DNA of 64,000 nt from JAKZRT01 sp965247915 (lineage in GTDB: Bacteria; Pseudomonadota; Alphaproteobacteria; Rhodobacterales; Rhodobacteraceae). The stretch covers positions 2,232,001-2,296,000 of the forward strand of contig OZ252048.1 in the NCBI GenBank assembly GCA_965247915.1, in the 5' to 3' direction. Below the pieces are notes generated by a model, which saw only the letters and a list, made by a program, of their open reading frames with translations, searched no databases and was not told where the DNA came from. Both the position numbers and the translations under genes were made by a program. This document shows, one piece after another, positions 26,154 to 35,422 of the stretch. Position 1 is the first letter of the stretch. Every line of letters starts with the position of its first letter.

Positions 26154-27556
26154 CAGCTTGCTCCGCCCAATCGCGCCGGCAGCCCGTTCGCCCAGGTCGA
26201 GATCGTGCCCGCCCCCAGACAGACGACAATGTCACCCGGCAGGGTCTCGGCGCGCACGAGTGCTGTCAGATCATCCTCGGAACCCAATGCGCGCGCGTCC
26301 CGATGCCCGTGCGCGTTCAGCCCCTCGACCAGGCCCTCGCGCGTGGCCCCCTTGATCGGGTCTTCGCCGGCACCGTAGACCTCGGCAATGGCCACCAGGT
26401 CCGCGTCGTTGAAGCAGGCGCAAAAATCCTCGAAAAGCGAGTTTAGCCGCGAATACCGGTGCGGCTGATGCACCGCGATCACCCGGCCCTCCGACGATTG
26501 CCTCGCTGCTTTCAAAACCGCCGCAATCTCGACCGGATGGTGCGCATAATCGTCGATGATGGTGACCCCGTCAACTTCGCCCACCTTGGTAAACCGCCGG
26601 TTCACGCCGCCAAATCCGGCCAGCGCTTCGCGGATCTCACCGCGATTCAGGCCCAGATGCCGCGCCACAGTCACCGCAGCCAGCGCATTGGTGACGTTAT
26701 ATTCGCCGGGCATCGGCAATGAACAGCCCTCGATCATCAGCCCCTCGGCTTGCAGGGCGATGTCGAACCTGGCCCGTCCGCCCGCGTATTTCACATTGAC
26801 CGCGCGCACATCGGCCTGATTGTTCATCCCAAAGGTTAAAACCCGCCGGTCGGTAACCCGCCCCGCCAGCGCCTGAACCTCCGGGTGATCGGAACACAGC
26901 ACCGCCAGCCCGTAAAACGGAATATTCGACACGAAATCGGTAAACCCCTGCCTGAGAGTGTCGAAATCGCCCCAGTGCTCCATATGCTCGGCGTCGATGT
27001 TGGTGACAATGGCGATGGTGGCGGGCAGCCGGTTGAATGTGCCGTCGCTTTCGTCGGCCTCGACCACCATCCATTCGCCCTGCCCCATGCGCGCGTTCGA
27101 GCCATAGGCGTGGATGATGCCGCCGTTGATCACCGTGGGGTCCAGCCCCCCGGCCTCCAAAAGTGCTGCAACCAGCGTCGTGGTGGTGGTCTTGCCGTGG
27201 GTTCCGGCCACCGCCACGTTCGATTTCAGCCGCATCAGCTCGGCCAGCATCTCGGCCCGGCGCACCACCGGCAGACCCTGATGGCGCGCCTCGTCGAGCT
27301 CGGGATTGCCGCGCTTGATGGCCGAGGAAATCACCACCACATCGGCGTCTTCCAGGTTCTCGGGCCGCTGGCCTGCGAAGATCTTCGCGCCCAACCGCTC
27401 CAACCGCTCGGTGATCTTGGTGGCCTTCAGGTCCGAGCCCTGCACACGGTAGCCAAGGTTTATGAGCACCTCGGCGATCCCCGACATGCCGATGCCGCCG
27501 ATGCCAACAAAGTGGATCGCGCCCAGCTGGGTCGGCAATTTGGTGGCGCCGATCAC
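26153..27556 (-). CDS. murC: UDP-N-acetylmuramate--L-alanine ligase
   Basis: The 467-residue Mur ligase adds L-Ala to UDP-MurNAc. The N-terminal UDP-binding domain has IHFVGIGGIGMSGIAEVL; the ATP loop is AGTHGKTTTT; the central domain carries NIDAEHMEHWG; the C-terminal domain has DDYAHHPVEI and HQPHRYSR. Complete and overlapping murG by 4 nt. Confidence 0.97.
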   Translation of the reverse strand: MIGATKLPTQLGAIHFVGIGGIGMSGIAEVLINLGYRVQGSDLKATKITERLERLGAKIFAGQRPENLEDADVVVISSAIKRGNPELDEARHQGLPVVRRAEMLAELMRLKSNVAVAGTHGKTTTTTLVAALLEAGGLDPTVINGGIIHAYGSNARMGQGEWMVVEADESDGTFNRLPATIAIVTNIDAEHMEHWGDFDTLRQGFTDFVSNIPFYGLAVLCSDHPEVQALAGRVTDRRVLTFGMNNQADVRAVNVKYAGGRARFDIALQAEGLMIEGCSLPMPGEYNVTNALAAVTVARHLGLNRGEIREALAGFGGVNRRFTKVGEVDGVTIIDDYAHHPVEIAAVLKAARQSSEGRVIAVHQPHRYSRLNSLFEDFCACFNDADLVAIAEVYGAGEDPIKGATREGLVEGLNAHGHRDARALGSEDDLTALVRAETLPGDIVVCLGAGTISTWANGLPARLGGAS

Positions 27557-28647
27557 GGTTCGGGTCTCCGGTTCAGGTTTTCGACCATTGCGGCCAGGTC
27601 TTTCACCGCGTTTGGCCTGGCCAGCGCCAGCGCGGCATGGGCCATCTTAACAGCACGTTTCGCGTCGGTCAGTATCGCCGCTATCTGCGCGGTCAGCCCC
27701 GCGGCGTCAAGCCGCGCCTCGGCGATCAGCACCGCGCCCTCCGCCTCGACCAGCGCGCGCGCGTTCGCGGTCTGGTGGTCGGCGGCCGCGGCCGCGAACG
27801 GGATCAGGATCGACGGACGCCCGATCACGCACAAATCCGCCACCGACGATGCGCCCGACCGGCAGATCACCAGCTGGGCCTCGGCCATCCGCGCCGGCAG
27901 GTCGTCGAAGAACGGTGCGATCTGCACCCGCACGCCGCCCTGGCCATAGGCTTTGCGAACCATTGCGGCGTCTTCATCGCGGGCCTGATGCGACACCCGC
28001 AGCCGCGCTTTCAGGCGGTCGGGCAACCCGGCGAGCGCGGCGGGTACGACGTTAGAGATGATCCGCGCGCCCTGGCTGCCGCCAAAAACCAGCACCGACA
28101 TCGGGTAATCGCCGGGCGGGATATAGGGCGCGCCTTCGCGCCTGGTCACCGCGCCGCGCACTGGGTTGCCGGTGTGAACGCCGCTCACGCCTTCGGGCAG
28201 CGCGGTCGGCCAGGTGCCGCAAGCCACCGCGTCGACGCGGCGCGCCAGAACCGCGTTGACCCGTCCCAGGACGCCGTTTTGTTCGTGGATCATCCGCGGC
28301 AGGCGCAAAATCCAGGCCGCCGCCAGCGCCGGGATCGACGGATATCCGCCAAACCCGACGACCGCCGCCGGCCGGTCCCTGCCCAGCGACCATAGCGCCG
28401 CGCCGATGCCCGCGACAATCCGGATCGGGGTCAGCAGTTTCGCGATAGCGCCGCCGCGCGCGAAGGTGGCCGACGACGCCTCGGTGATCTCAACTTCGTC
28501 CGGAAATCCGCCGGCATAGCGCCGTCCGCGCGCATCGGTCGACAGGCGCACCCGCCAGCCGCGGGCCAGCATCTCTTCGGCCAGCGCCTGCGCGGGGAAC
28601 ATATGTCCGCCGGTCCCGCCCGCGGCTATGAGCAAAAGCGGCGCCAC
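27553..28647 (-). CDS. murG: Undecaprenyldiphospho-muramoylpentapeptide GlcNAc transferase
   Basis: The 364-residue glycosyltransferase converts lipid I to lipid II at the inner membrane face. The first glycine-rich loop is AAGGTGGHMFPAQALAEEM, the second is FGGSQGARIISNVVP, and the UDP-GlcNAc site includes CRSGASSVADLCVIG and PFAAAAADHQTANA. A GTG start was chosen because it sits 2 nt after the ftsW stop and just before the first loop. The frame continues upstream through ftsW without homology. Confidence 0.96.
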   Translation of the reverse strand: MAPLLLIAAGGTGGHMFPAQALAEEMLARGWRVRLSTDARGRRYAGGFPDEVEITEASSATFARGGAIAKLLTPIRIVAGIGAALWSLGRDRPAAVVGFGGYPSIPALAAAWILRLPRMIHEQNGVLGRVNAVLARRVDAVACGTWPTALPEGVSGVHTGNPVRGAVTRREGAPYIPPGDYPMSVLVFGGSQGARIISNVVPAALAGLPDRLKARLRVSHQARDEDAAMVRKAYGQGGVRVQIAPFFDDLPARMAEAQLVICRSGASSVADLCVIGRPSILIPFAAAAADHQTANARALVEAEGAVLIAEARLDAAGLTAQIAAILTDAKRAVKMAHAALALARPNAVKDLAAMVENLNRRPEP

Positions 28648-28649
28648 GT

Positions 28650-29816
28650 CTAGCGCCCCCGCCGACCCAGAAAATCGCCGATCTCGCCCTGCGGCCGCTT
28701 GGCCGTCAGCACCAACAGCATGCCGATGGCGATGCCCCCGGCAATCATCGAAGACCCGCCGTAGCTGACAAACGGCAGGGTCATGCCCTTGGCCGGCAAC
28801 AGCCGCGCGGCGACGCCAAGGTTGACCAGCGCCTGCACGCCGAAGACGCAGGCCAGACCAGTGCCCGCCAGCCGGATGAACGGGTCGCGCTGACGCACCA
28901 GCCGGAACAGCGAGCGCACCGTGATAACAATGAAAAGCAGGATGATGAAGAGAACCATCACCAGCCCGTATTCCTCGGCGGCGACGGCGATAATGAAATC
29001 CGTATGCGCATCGGGCAGCGACCATTTCACCTCGCCCTCGCCGACGCCGACGCCGAAAAAACCGCCCTCGCGAATGGCGTTGGTGGCGTGTCCCAATTGG
29101 GTCGTGGGGTCGATCTGAGGGTTGAGATAGCCGTCGATGCGGCGCGCGAAATGTTCCGAGTTCTGATAGGCGGCGATGCCGCCCAGGCAGACGATCCCGG
29201 CAATGACCAGCATGAGCACCATCGGCGCGCCAGCGACAAAATACATGACGCCCCAGGTGAAAAGGATCACGCAGGCCTGACCGAAGTCGGGTTGCAGCGC
29301 CAGAAACACGACAACGATCATCGCCAGTGCGAACGACCATGACCGCCCCGGCGGTCCGTTGATCTCGGTGGCCGCCGACAGCGCCCAGGCCGAGACGATA
29401 ACGAAGCCGGGCTTCAGAAACTCCGACGGCTGAAAAGCCGCAAACCCAAGCGAATACCAGCGCGTCGCGCCCTTGCCGAAATCGGTCCCGAAGACCGGCA
29501 GCAACACCAGCGCGATGAAAACCACGCCAAACCCCAGCACCCCAAGCCGCCGCACGGCCTTGGGCGACAGCATCGATATCAGGACCATGACAACCAGCGC
29601 GATCCCGCCAAACAATGCCTGGCGCTGGACATAGTGAAATGGCTGGAACCCGTTCTTGACCGCCAGCGGGGGCGAGGCCGCCAGCCCCAGCAATATTCCG
29701 ATCCCACCCAACAGAAGCACAGCGCCCAGGGTCCATTTGTCGATCGTGCGCCACCAATGCGGCAGCACCGGCTCGATCTGCCGGCGCGGCAATCGCCCGT
29801 AAACCATCTCCGTCAT
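28650..29816 (-). CDS. ftsW: Peptidoglycan polymerase FtsW
   Basis: The 388-residue SEDS protein polymerises septal glycan with its partner FtsI. Around ten membrane helices are visible. The conserved loop around the catalytic Asp appears in FQPSEFLKPGFVIV and LALQPDFGQACVILF, and the family end motif LPFVSYGGSSMIAGGIAIG is present. The TAG stop is 2 nt from the murG start. Upstream lies a 285-bp spacer rather than a direct junction with murD. Confidence 0.96.
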   Translation of the reverse strand: MTEMVYGRLPRRQIEPVLPHWWRTIDKWTLGAVLLLGGIGILLGLAASPPLAVKNGFQPFHYVQRQALFGGIALVVMVLISMLSPKAVRRLGVLGFGVVFIALVLLPVFGTDFGKGATRWYSLGFAAFQPSEFLKPGFVIVSAWALSAATEINGPPGRSWSFALAMIVVVFLALQPDFGQACVILFTWGVMYFVAGAPMVLMLVIAGIVCLGGIAAYQNSEHFARRIDGYLNPQIDPTTQLGHATNAIREGGFFGVGVGEGEVKWSLPDAHTDFIIAVAAEEYGLVMVLFIILLFIVITVRSLFRLVRQRDPFIRLAGTGLACVFGVQALVNLGVAARLLPAKGMTLPFVSYGGSSMIAGGIAIGMLLVLTAKRPQGEIGDFLGRRGR

Positions 29817-29920
29817 GGGGTCCGCTCGTTACTGCCTCGTTTCGCCCGTTTTCCGGGTCTGGCGTCAGACTACCTTAAGTCCAGCGCCCACACCAGAAAA
29901 AAGGGCACCCAATAAGCCGA

Positions 29921-30000
29921 TTGCGCCGCGTTCCGCGTCGCCCCAGGCGAGGGGCGCTGCCCCTCGCGCTCACCGGAGTATTTATGGAAATGTGATGGGG
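29921..30000. repeat. Dispersed intergenic repeat, copy 2
   Basis: This copy, on the opposite strand to the one after eno, contains GCGCCGCGTTCCGCGTCGCC, the hairpin CGAGGGGC-gct-GCCCCTCG (29948-29966) and GGAGTATTTATGGAAATGTG. The copy next to eno has been opened by the IS110 element between its AAATACT and CCGG. Repeats of this kind occur scattered through roseobacter intergenic regions in my memory, but I cannot count copies here. Confidence 0.75.
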
Positions 30001-30002
30001 AT

Positions 30003-30042
30003 AAGCGGGTCCAAAGACAGCCGCATCGTTTTGGACCCGCTT
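30003..30042. terminator. Strong hairpin downstream of murD
   Basis: Arms of 13 bp (AAGCGGGTCCAAA and TTTGGACCCGCTT) pair perfectly around a 14-nt loop, 60 bp beyond the murD stop. There is no clear T run, so it may attenuate or protect RNA rather than terminate fully. It separates murD from ftsW transcription. Confidence 0.5.
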
Positions 30043-30101
30043 GCGGTGAGTTTGCGTTTGGCAGGTTGGGGGCAGCGCTCCTTTGTCCGCGGTGACCCGA
30101 T

Positions 30102-31496
30102 CTAGAGCCTCGAGACGGCGTCGATGAACGCCTGGCCGCGGGCCTCGAAATCTTCGAACTGATCGAAACTTGCGGCGGCGGGGGCCAGAAGCACCGTGTC
30201 GCCGGGTTCGGCTTCGGCGGCGGCGCGGGCCACGGCGCTGCCCAGATCGGCGCAGATCTCAGACGGCGTTTGACCGAGCGATGCAGCAAAATCCAAGGCT
30301 GCCTCGCCGATCAGATAGGCTTTTTTGACCGACCCGAGCGCCGCCCCAAGCCCGCCGAGCCCACCGTCTTTGGCTTGCCCGCCAGCAATCCAGCGCACCC
30401 GCGAAAACGCCGCCAGCGCGTGGCCCGCAGCCTCGGCGTTGGTGGCCTTGCTGTCGTTCACGTAGACCACGCCGCCAACCTCGGTCACGAACTGGGCGCG
30501 GTGCGGCAGGCCCTCGAACGATCCTAGCGCCGCTTCGATCAGTTTCGGCGCAATCCCCAGGGCGCGAACGGCGGCATAGGCGGCGCAGGCATTTGCATGG
30601 TTGTGGGCGCCGGGCAGGCCGCGGCAGCCGCGCAGGTCGATCGAAGCCACCTGCCGGCCCTTGCGCCGTTCGGCGAGGAAGCCTTTGCGCGCGGTTACGT
30701 TCCAGCCCGGGCCATCCAGTTTTCGCCCTGCCGACACACCGATCACCCGGTCGTCGCCGGGACCCTGGCTCAGCTGACCCGCCAGCATCCGGCCCTCGGG
30801 CTGGTCGAGACCGATCACCGCGCGGTCCGGGCCGCCCTCGGCAAAAAGCCTCCGTTTGGCGGCGAAATAGCCGCCCCTGCCGCCGTGCCGGTCCAGATGA
30901 TCGGCGGTGAGGTTGGTGAAGACTGCGATGTCGGGGGTCAGGGCACGGGCGAGATCGGTCTGGTACGAGCTCAGCTCGATCACCATCACCTCGCCGTCGT
31001 CCGGCGGGTTCAAATCGAACACCCCGCGCCCGATGTTGCCGCCAAGCTGCGCGGGGCGGCCGGCGTGGGTCAGGATGTGGTGGATCAGCGCGGCGGTCGT
31101 GGATTTGCCGTTCGAGCCGGTGATGGCGATGGTGCGCGGCGGGCTGTCGAAGCAATCCCAGTCGCCGCGGCCGAGCGCGGCGAAAAAGAGCCCGATGTCG
31201 TTGTCGACCGGCACGCCGGCGGCCAGGGCTGCGGTGACGACCGGATGGGGGGCGGGGTAGAGATGTGGGATGCCTGGCGAGACGATCAGCGCGGCTGTGC
31301 CGTCGAGCGCGCCGGGCTGCGATAGCTCAGTCAGGTTCAGGCCCTCGGCCCCGACCGCCGCACGGACCGCCGCGTCGTCGTCCCAGGCGGCGACCTCGGC
31401 GCCACCGGCGATCAGGGCGCGAGCGGCGGAGCGGCCGGACCGGCCGAGGCCCAGGATGGCCACCTTTTGCCCCTGATATCCACGGACCGGGATCAT
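30102..31496 (-). CDS. murD: UDP-N-acetylmuramoylalanine--D-glutamate ligase
   Basis: The 464-residue Mur ligase adds D-Glu to UDP-MurNAc-L-Ala. The N-terminal UDP site is KVAILGLGRSGRSAARAL; the ATP loop is ITGSNGKSTT; NLTADHLDRHGG is the central-domain signature; VNDSKATNAEA and WIAGGQAKDGG lie in the C-terminal domain. It is complete. In most bacteria it directly follows mraY; here about 16 kb intervene. Confidence 0.96.
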   Translation of the reverse strand: MIPVRGYQGQKVAILGLGRSGRSAARALIAGGAEVAAWDDDAAVRAAVGAEGLNLTELSQPGALDGTAALIVSPGIPHLYPAPHPVVTAALAAGVPVDNDIGLFFAALGRGDWDCFDSPPRTIAITGSNGKSTTAALIHHILTHAGRPAQLGGNIGRGVFDLNPPDDGEVMVIELSSYQTDLARALTPDIAVFTNLTADHLDRHGGRGGYFAAKRRLFAEGGPDRAVIGLDQPEGRMLAGQLSQGPGDDRVIGVSAGRKLDGPGWNVTARKGFLAERRKGRQVASIDLRGCRGLPGAHNHANACAAYAAVRALGIAPKLIEAALGSFEGLPHRAQFVTEVGGVVYVNDSKATNAEAAGHALAAFSRVRWIAGGQAKDGGLGGLGAALGSVKKAYLIGEAALDFAASLGQTPSEICADLGSAVARAAAEAEPGDTVLLAPAAASFDQFEDFEARGQAFIDAVSRL

Positions 31497-31936
31497 GCCT
31501 TTTCCGCCCTTTTCCTGCTTCGAAATCCCATCACCGCAGGCCTAGCATCGCCGGGCCCGGGTCGCCAGTCTGAAGCGGCGGCTTTCGGGAAACCGGAGAG
31601 GCTCTCACAGTGAGAGATCATTCTAAAGTGCTGTTTTTATTGGTAAAACTCAATTTCAACGCGAGATGGCGCCTAGTTTCTTATGCTCCGGAAGGCCTCG
31701 AAGTTTTTGCGCACCGTTTTGGCGTTGGCATGGTCGGGGCGAAGGGCGGCTTGGCGGACAATGCGGCCATTGGTTCAGTTTTCGAATTTGGCCGATTTCG
31801 GCCAGGACCCGACCCTGACGCCTGTGGTCAACGCAACAGCGCAACCTCCCAAGACTGGACATTCGCGCGTCGCGCAGCATTTCGACTGGCTGACCGGCAG
31901 CGTCCGATCGCATGCAGAAACGAAATGCCTCTCGGA
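31497..31936. other. Spacer between the polyol operon and murD, no gene supported
   Basis: Several short frames cross this 440-bp stretch on both strands, but none has family signals, good start context or consistent coding character. It must hold the promoter for murD and the downstream dcw genes unless they are read through from the polyol operon. The right end of the original mraY-murD junction should also lie here. Confidence 0.5.
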
Positions 31937-32971
31937 TTACTGCCGCAGCCCCGATTGCTTGTCGAATACGTGGATGAGTGCCCGGTCGGCATCAAAACTT
32001 ATGTGATCCCCGCGGCTCACCTGTGGCGGTTTTTCTATCTTTGTGATGAATTCTGTCGCGTCGTCGGAAATCAAGTGTACAAGCACGTGTTCGCCCAAAT
32101 GCTCAACTAATTCCTGTTTTGCGTGAACAACGCCGTCTCGCTCGGCGCAGGCCCGCCGGTGCTCCGGACGAATGCCAACTATCAATGCGCTGTCCGAGGC
32201 GCTCTTAAAGACTTCGGGTGCGCTGGAGGACAGTGTCGTTGGCGCGAAAAAGTTCATTTTCGGGCTGCCGATGAATTGCGCTACGAATGTATTGTCGGGA
32301 CGTTCGTATAGATCGACAGGTGCACCCACCTGTTCGACCCGCCCATCGCGCAGAACTACTATTTTGTCAGCCAAAGTCATGGCTTCGACTTGATCATGGG
32401 TGACATAGACCATCGTGGTTTTCAGCCGTTCATGAAGCCGCGCGATCTCCAACCGGGTTTGGACGCGCCAGGCTGCGTCGAGGTTAGACAGCGGTTCGTC
32501 GAAAAGGAAAACCTGGGGTTCGCGCACGATGGCACGGCCAATGGCCACGCGCTGACGCTGCCCGCCCGAAAGCGCGCGCGGGGTGCGGTTAAGTAAATTG
32601 GTGATGTCCAGAATTTTAGCCGCCTCACGAACCCTTCGGTCGATCTCGTCTTCGGCCATTTTCGCCTGTCGCAGGCCAAACGCCATGTTCTTGTAGACAT
32701 CCATGTGCGGGTAAAGCGCGTAGGTCTGGAAGACCATAGCGACGCCTCGCTTGGACGGCGCTACCTCGTTGACGACCTGCCCATCAATAGAAATCTCGCC
32801 GTCCGAGATGTCTTCCAATCCGGCGATCATGCGAAGAAGCGTGGACTTACCGCAGCCGGACGGACCAACAAATACCACGAACGCGCCGTCCTCGATGTCC
32901 AGGTCGACGCCATGCAGGACCTGTATATCGCCGTATTTCTTGACGACATTCTGGATGGTTACACTGGCCAT
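31937..32971 (-). CDS. smoK: Polyol ABC transporter ATP-binding protein (UgpC/MalK family)
   Basis: The 344-residue ATPase has Walker A GPSGCGKSTLLRM, the signature LSGGQRQRVAIGRA, Walker B VFLFDEPLSNLD and the switch His in YVTHDQVEAMTLADK. A C-terminal regulatory domain follows (FIGSPKMNFF, then GIRPEH), as in MalK. Its start overlaps the dehydrogenase stop by 13 nt. It is expected to energise SmoF and SmoG; since SmoG is broken, the transporter is probably inactive. Confidence 0.9.
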   Translation of the reverse strand: MASVTIQNVVKKYGDIQVLHGVDLDIEDGAFVVFVGPSGCGKSTLLRMIAGLEDISDGEISIDGQVVNEVAPSKRGVAMVFQTYALYPHMDVYKNMAFGLRQAKMAEDEIDRRVREAAKILDITNLLNRTPRALSGGQRQRVAIGRAIVREPQVFLFDEPLSNLDAAWRVQTRLEIARLHERLKTTMVYVTHDQVEAMTLADKIVVLRDGRVEQVGAPVDLYERPDNTFVAQFIGSPKMNFFAPTTLSSSAPEVFKSASDSALIVGIRPEHRRACAERDGVVHAKQELVEHLGEHVLVHLISDDATEFITKIEKPPQVSRGDHISFDADRALIHVFDKQSGLRQ

Positions 32972-34380
32972 TTTTCATCCATCCTTCTGATAGCCGAAAC
33001 AACGCCCGGCACGAATTCACTGTAGGTTTTTGGCAGGTCGGCCCAAAGAGCATGATTGTTGGCGAATGCTGTTTCTTCTCCGACAGCAAGCAATGGCTCT
33101 AGGACATCCCAATAGGGTTCTCGGTAGATAACAGGCATCTTTCTGGCACGATGTGCGCGGGCAAAGACATACCAACTGGCGACGCAATCATAGCCGTATG
33201 TGGGCGATATACCTTTGGCCAGGCAGTGTTCGAGAGTTGGACGCACGAAAATCGGCATTTTCGACCACCCGTCCATACATATCCGAGAGAGTTCATCGGC
33301 AATAGCCGCGTTACCAAACCGCTCTGATACGCTTTCTAGATATGCACTCTTGTCAAACGGAAGCGGCCGCGAGAGGCCGGGCAAGACGTTTTCATTTTGC
33401 CAAAGATCAAAAAACGACCGCAGTTTCGGGTCATGCATCGCCTGATCAAAGGTTTGGCAACTAGCCAGTGCCGCCACATAACATAGGCCGGTATGGCCGC
33501 CGTTCAGAATTCGGATTTTGGCTACTTCGTAGGGGTCGACGTCATTTACGACCTCAACACCCGCACAAGTGAGATCAGGCATCGGACCTGCAAAACGTTC
33601 TTCAAGCACCCATTGTGAGAATTCCTCGGCATGAACTGGGCTGAGGTGCGCACCTGGGAACGCACGGGCAACTTCATCGCTCAACGAGGAAGTGCTTCGG
33701 GGCGTGATACGATCCACCATCGAATTCGGGAACGCAGCATTGTCATTTGCCCATGTCGCCAGGCCGGTCCGACCGCTCAGCTTGAGATACTGAATGAAAT
33801 TTTTTTTCAGCTTGTCGCCGTTTGCGCGAATGTTGTCACAGCAAATGATGGTAATTGGCTGACCAGTTGCGTCCACCCGCCTTTGCAGTGCAGCGGCAAG
33901 AAACCCGTAGACGGTCGTGGGGGCAGCACCCGATGTTTCCGCGACTATAGCTGGATCATTTCGATTCAGTGCACCTTTGTCGTCCAGGCAATAACCGCTT
34001 TCGGTGACGGTCGTCGAAACGACATGAACACTTGGCAGCTCCAAAAGCTCTTCTGCCGATTTGGCGTCTGCCGACCAGTCCCGAAACAGGACGTGTGAGC
34101 GGACCAGTCTGGTTCTGACATTTCCCTTCGGTGACGTCGTTTTCAACAGATAACCATCGCGGGCGTTTTGTGAGTCCCCAAAAATTTGAGATTCCGAGCG
34201 GCGCAGGTTGACCGCTGCGATACCCCAACGCAGATCCCGCGTCCGATCCATATAATCGTCAATATAGACAGCCTGATGCGCGCGGTGGAAAGCGCCATAA
34301 CCCAGATGAACGATCCCTATCTGACAGGCATCACGGTCGTACCCGGTTCGCTCCGGCGTATCAGCGATCTGCAGGTTCAT
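32959..34380 (-). CDS. mtlK: Mannitol 2-dehydrogenase family protein
   Basis: The 473-residue protein belongs to the long-chain polyol dehydrogenases. The N-terminal fold has IVHLGYGAFHRAHQAVY; the C-terminal domain has KIRILNGGHTGLCYVA and the catalytic Lys context. Members oxidise D-mannitol to fructose, or related polyols, with NAD. The ATG overlaps the araC stop by 4 nt. It is intact although its regulator and transporter are broken. Confidence 0.92.
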   Translation of the reverse strand: MNLQIADTPERTGYDRDACQIGIVHLGYGAFHRAHQAVYIDDYMDRTRDLRWGIAAVNLRRSESQIFGDSQNARDGYLLKTTSPKGNVRTRLVRSHVLFRDWSADAKSAEELLELPSVHVVSTTVTESGYCLDDKGALNRNDPAIVAETSGAAPTTVYGFLAAALQRRVDATGQPITIICCDNIRANGDKLKKNFIQYLKLSGRTGLATWANDNAAFPNSMVDRITPRSTSSLSDEVARAFPGAHLSPVHAEEFSQWVLEERFAGPMPDLTCAGVEVVNDVDPYEVAKIRILNGGHTGLCYVAALASCQTFDQAMHDPKLRSFFDLWQNENVLPGLSRPLPFDKSAYLESVSERFGNAAIADELSRICMDGWSKMPIFVRPTLEHCLAKGISPTYGYDCVASWYVFARAHRARKMPVIYREPYWDVLEPLLAVGEETAFANNHALWADLPKTYSEFVPGVVSAIRRMDEKWPV

Positions 34381-35313
34381 GTCGCCGCCTTTTCTTTGCC
34401 CATCAACTCGCTGCGCGCCAAGTCGCGATAGGCCGTCGGCGTCATGTCTTTCATTTTCAGGAAGTGCCGATTGAAGTTGGCAAGGTTTTGAAAACCAACG
34501 CCGTAACAAATCGACGAAACGCTTTCGTCGGTGGCATAAAGCATCGAACAGGCCTGTCCGATCCGCACCCGATTGACGAACTCAACAAACTTGTTGCCGG
34601 TATATTTCTGGAAGTTTCGGGAAAACGCAGGCGGGCTCATGCCGGCCACTACAGATACGGTTTCAACTGAAAATTCCTCGGCAAAATTTTCGGTGATGTG
34701 ATTGACCGCATCGGCGATTCTGGCCTTTTTGCTGCTGCCCTCGGGCTGAGCAACGCTGGCAACGGAAAGCCCGCGTTTTTCAGCGTGTTCGTTGATGCGC
34801 ACCAGAAAACGAATGAAAGCGGCAATACGCTCTGCGCCCATGGTGTTGCGAATGCGTTCAAAATGCCCGCGCGCAAATGTCGGGTCGAACCCCACATACT
34901 CGATACCTGAGCGGGACAACTCCCACACATTTGTGACATCTCACCAAACTCAGCAAATGCGCCGGTCAGTTGATCTATGCTCTCCTGTCTGAACTGAACC
35001 AGCATGTCGCGGATTTTGACTGGTTCGGGGTTGGCAACTTCATCCGTGATCCAATTGTGCGGTAGATCCGGCCCGGTGAGGAACAGCGATCCCGCTTGAA
35101 ACTCACCGATATAGTCCCCGACAAAGGCCTTGACCGCGCCCGGCGCGGCCTCGACAAGGCGCCCCGGGTCAGGCTGCCTGCCGCGGTGATCAGGTGCAGC
35201 TCGTATTCCTTATGTGAGTGCCAGCGGCACAGATTCGTCGGCCAGCCGTGTTCCAGATACCGGATCGATTGGGTGGCGCGGTCAACATATTCAAACTCAG
35301 GTACGATCGACAT
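34377..35313 (-). pseudogene. AraC-family regulator, two frameshifts
   Basis: Three frames rebuild one AraC regulator of about 312 residues. The first has a cupin-like start (CRWHSHKEYELHLIT), the second continues the effector domain (AFVGDYIGEF, then LFLTGPDLPHNW), and the third holds the paired helix-turn-helix domain (NFAEEFSVETVSVVAGMS, then GVGFQNLANFNRHFLKMKDM). The frame changes near a C4 run at 35162-35165 and near 34924-34935. Both fit single-base losses. It sits inside the polyol operon and was probably its activator. A fragment with the DNA-binding domain alone could still be made. Confidence 0.85.
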
Positions 35314-35422
35314 GACGCTACGATCCTCAGCACGGAACCACCGTCGACGCTGAGCGATCTGAGCGGTCATGACGCTACATCCTCAGCACGGAACCACCGT
35401 CGACGCTGAGCGTCTGAGCGGT
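35311..35422. repeat. Tandem duplication (57 + 55 bp) at the end of the SDR gene
   Basis: Two direct copies begin CATGACGCTAC. They are identical except for two single-base differences, which make the first copy 2 bp longer. The second copy encodes the last codons of the SDR gene; the first lies between its stop and the araC start and supplies a spurious in-frame extension of AraC. Confidence 0.85.

Noticed and set aside
31610..32110. A 166-codon plus-strand frame between smoK and murD
   Set aside because: It overlaps the end of smoK antisense and shows no family signal.
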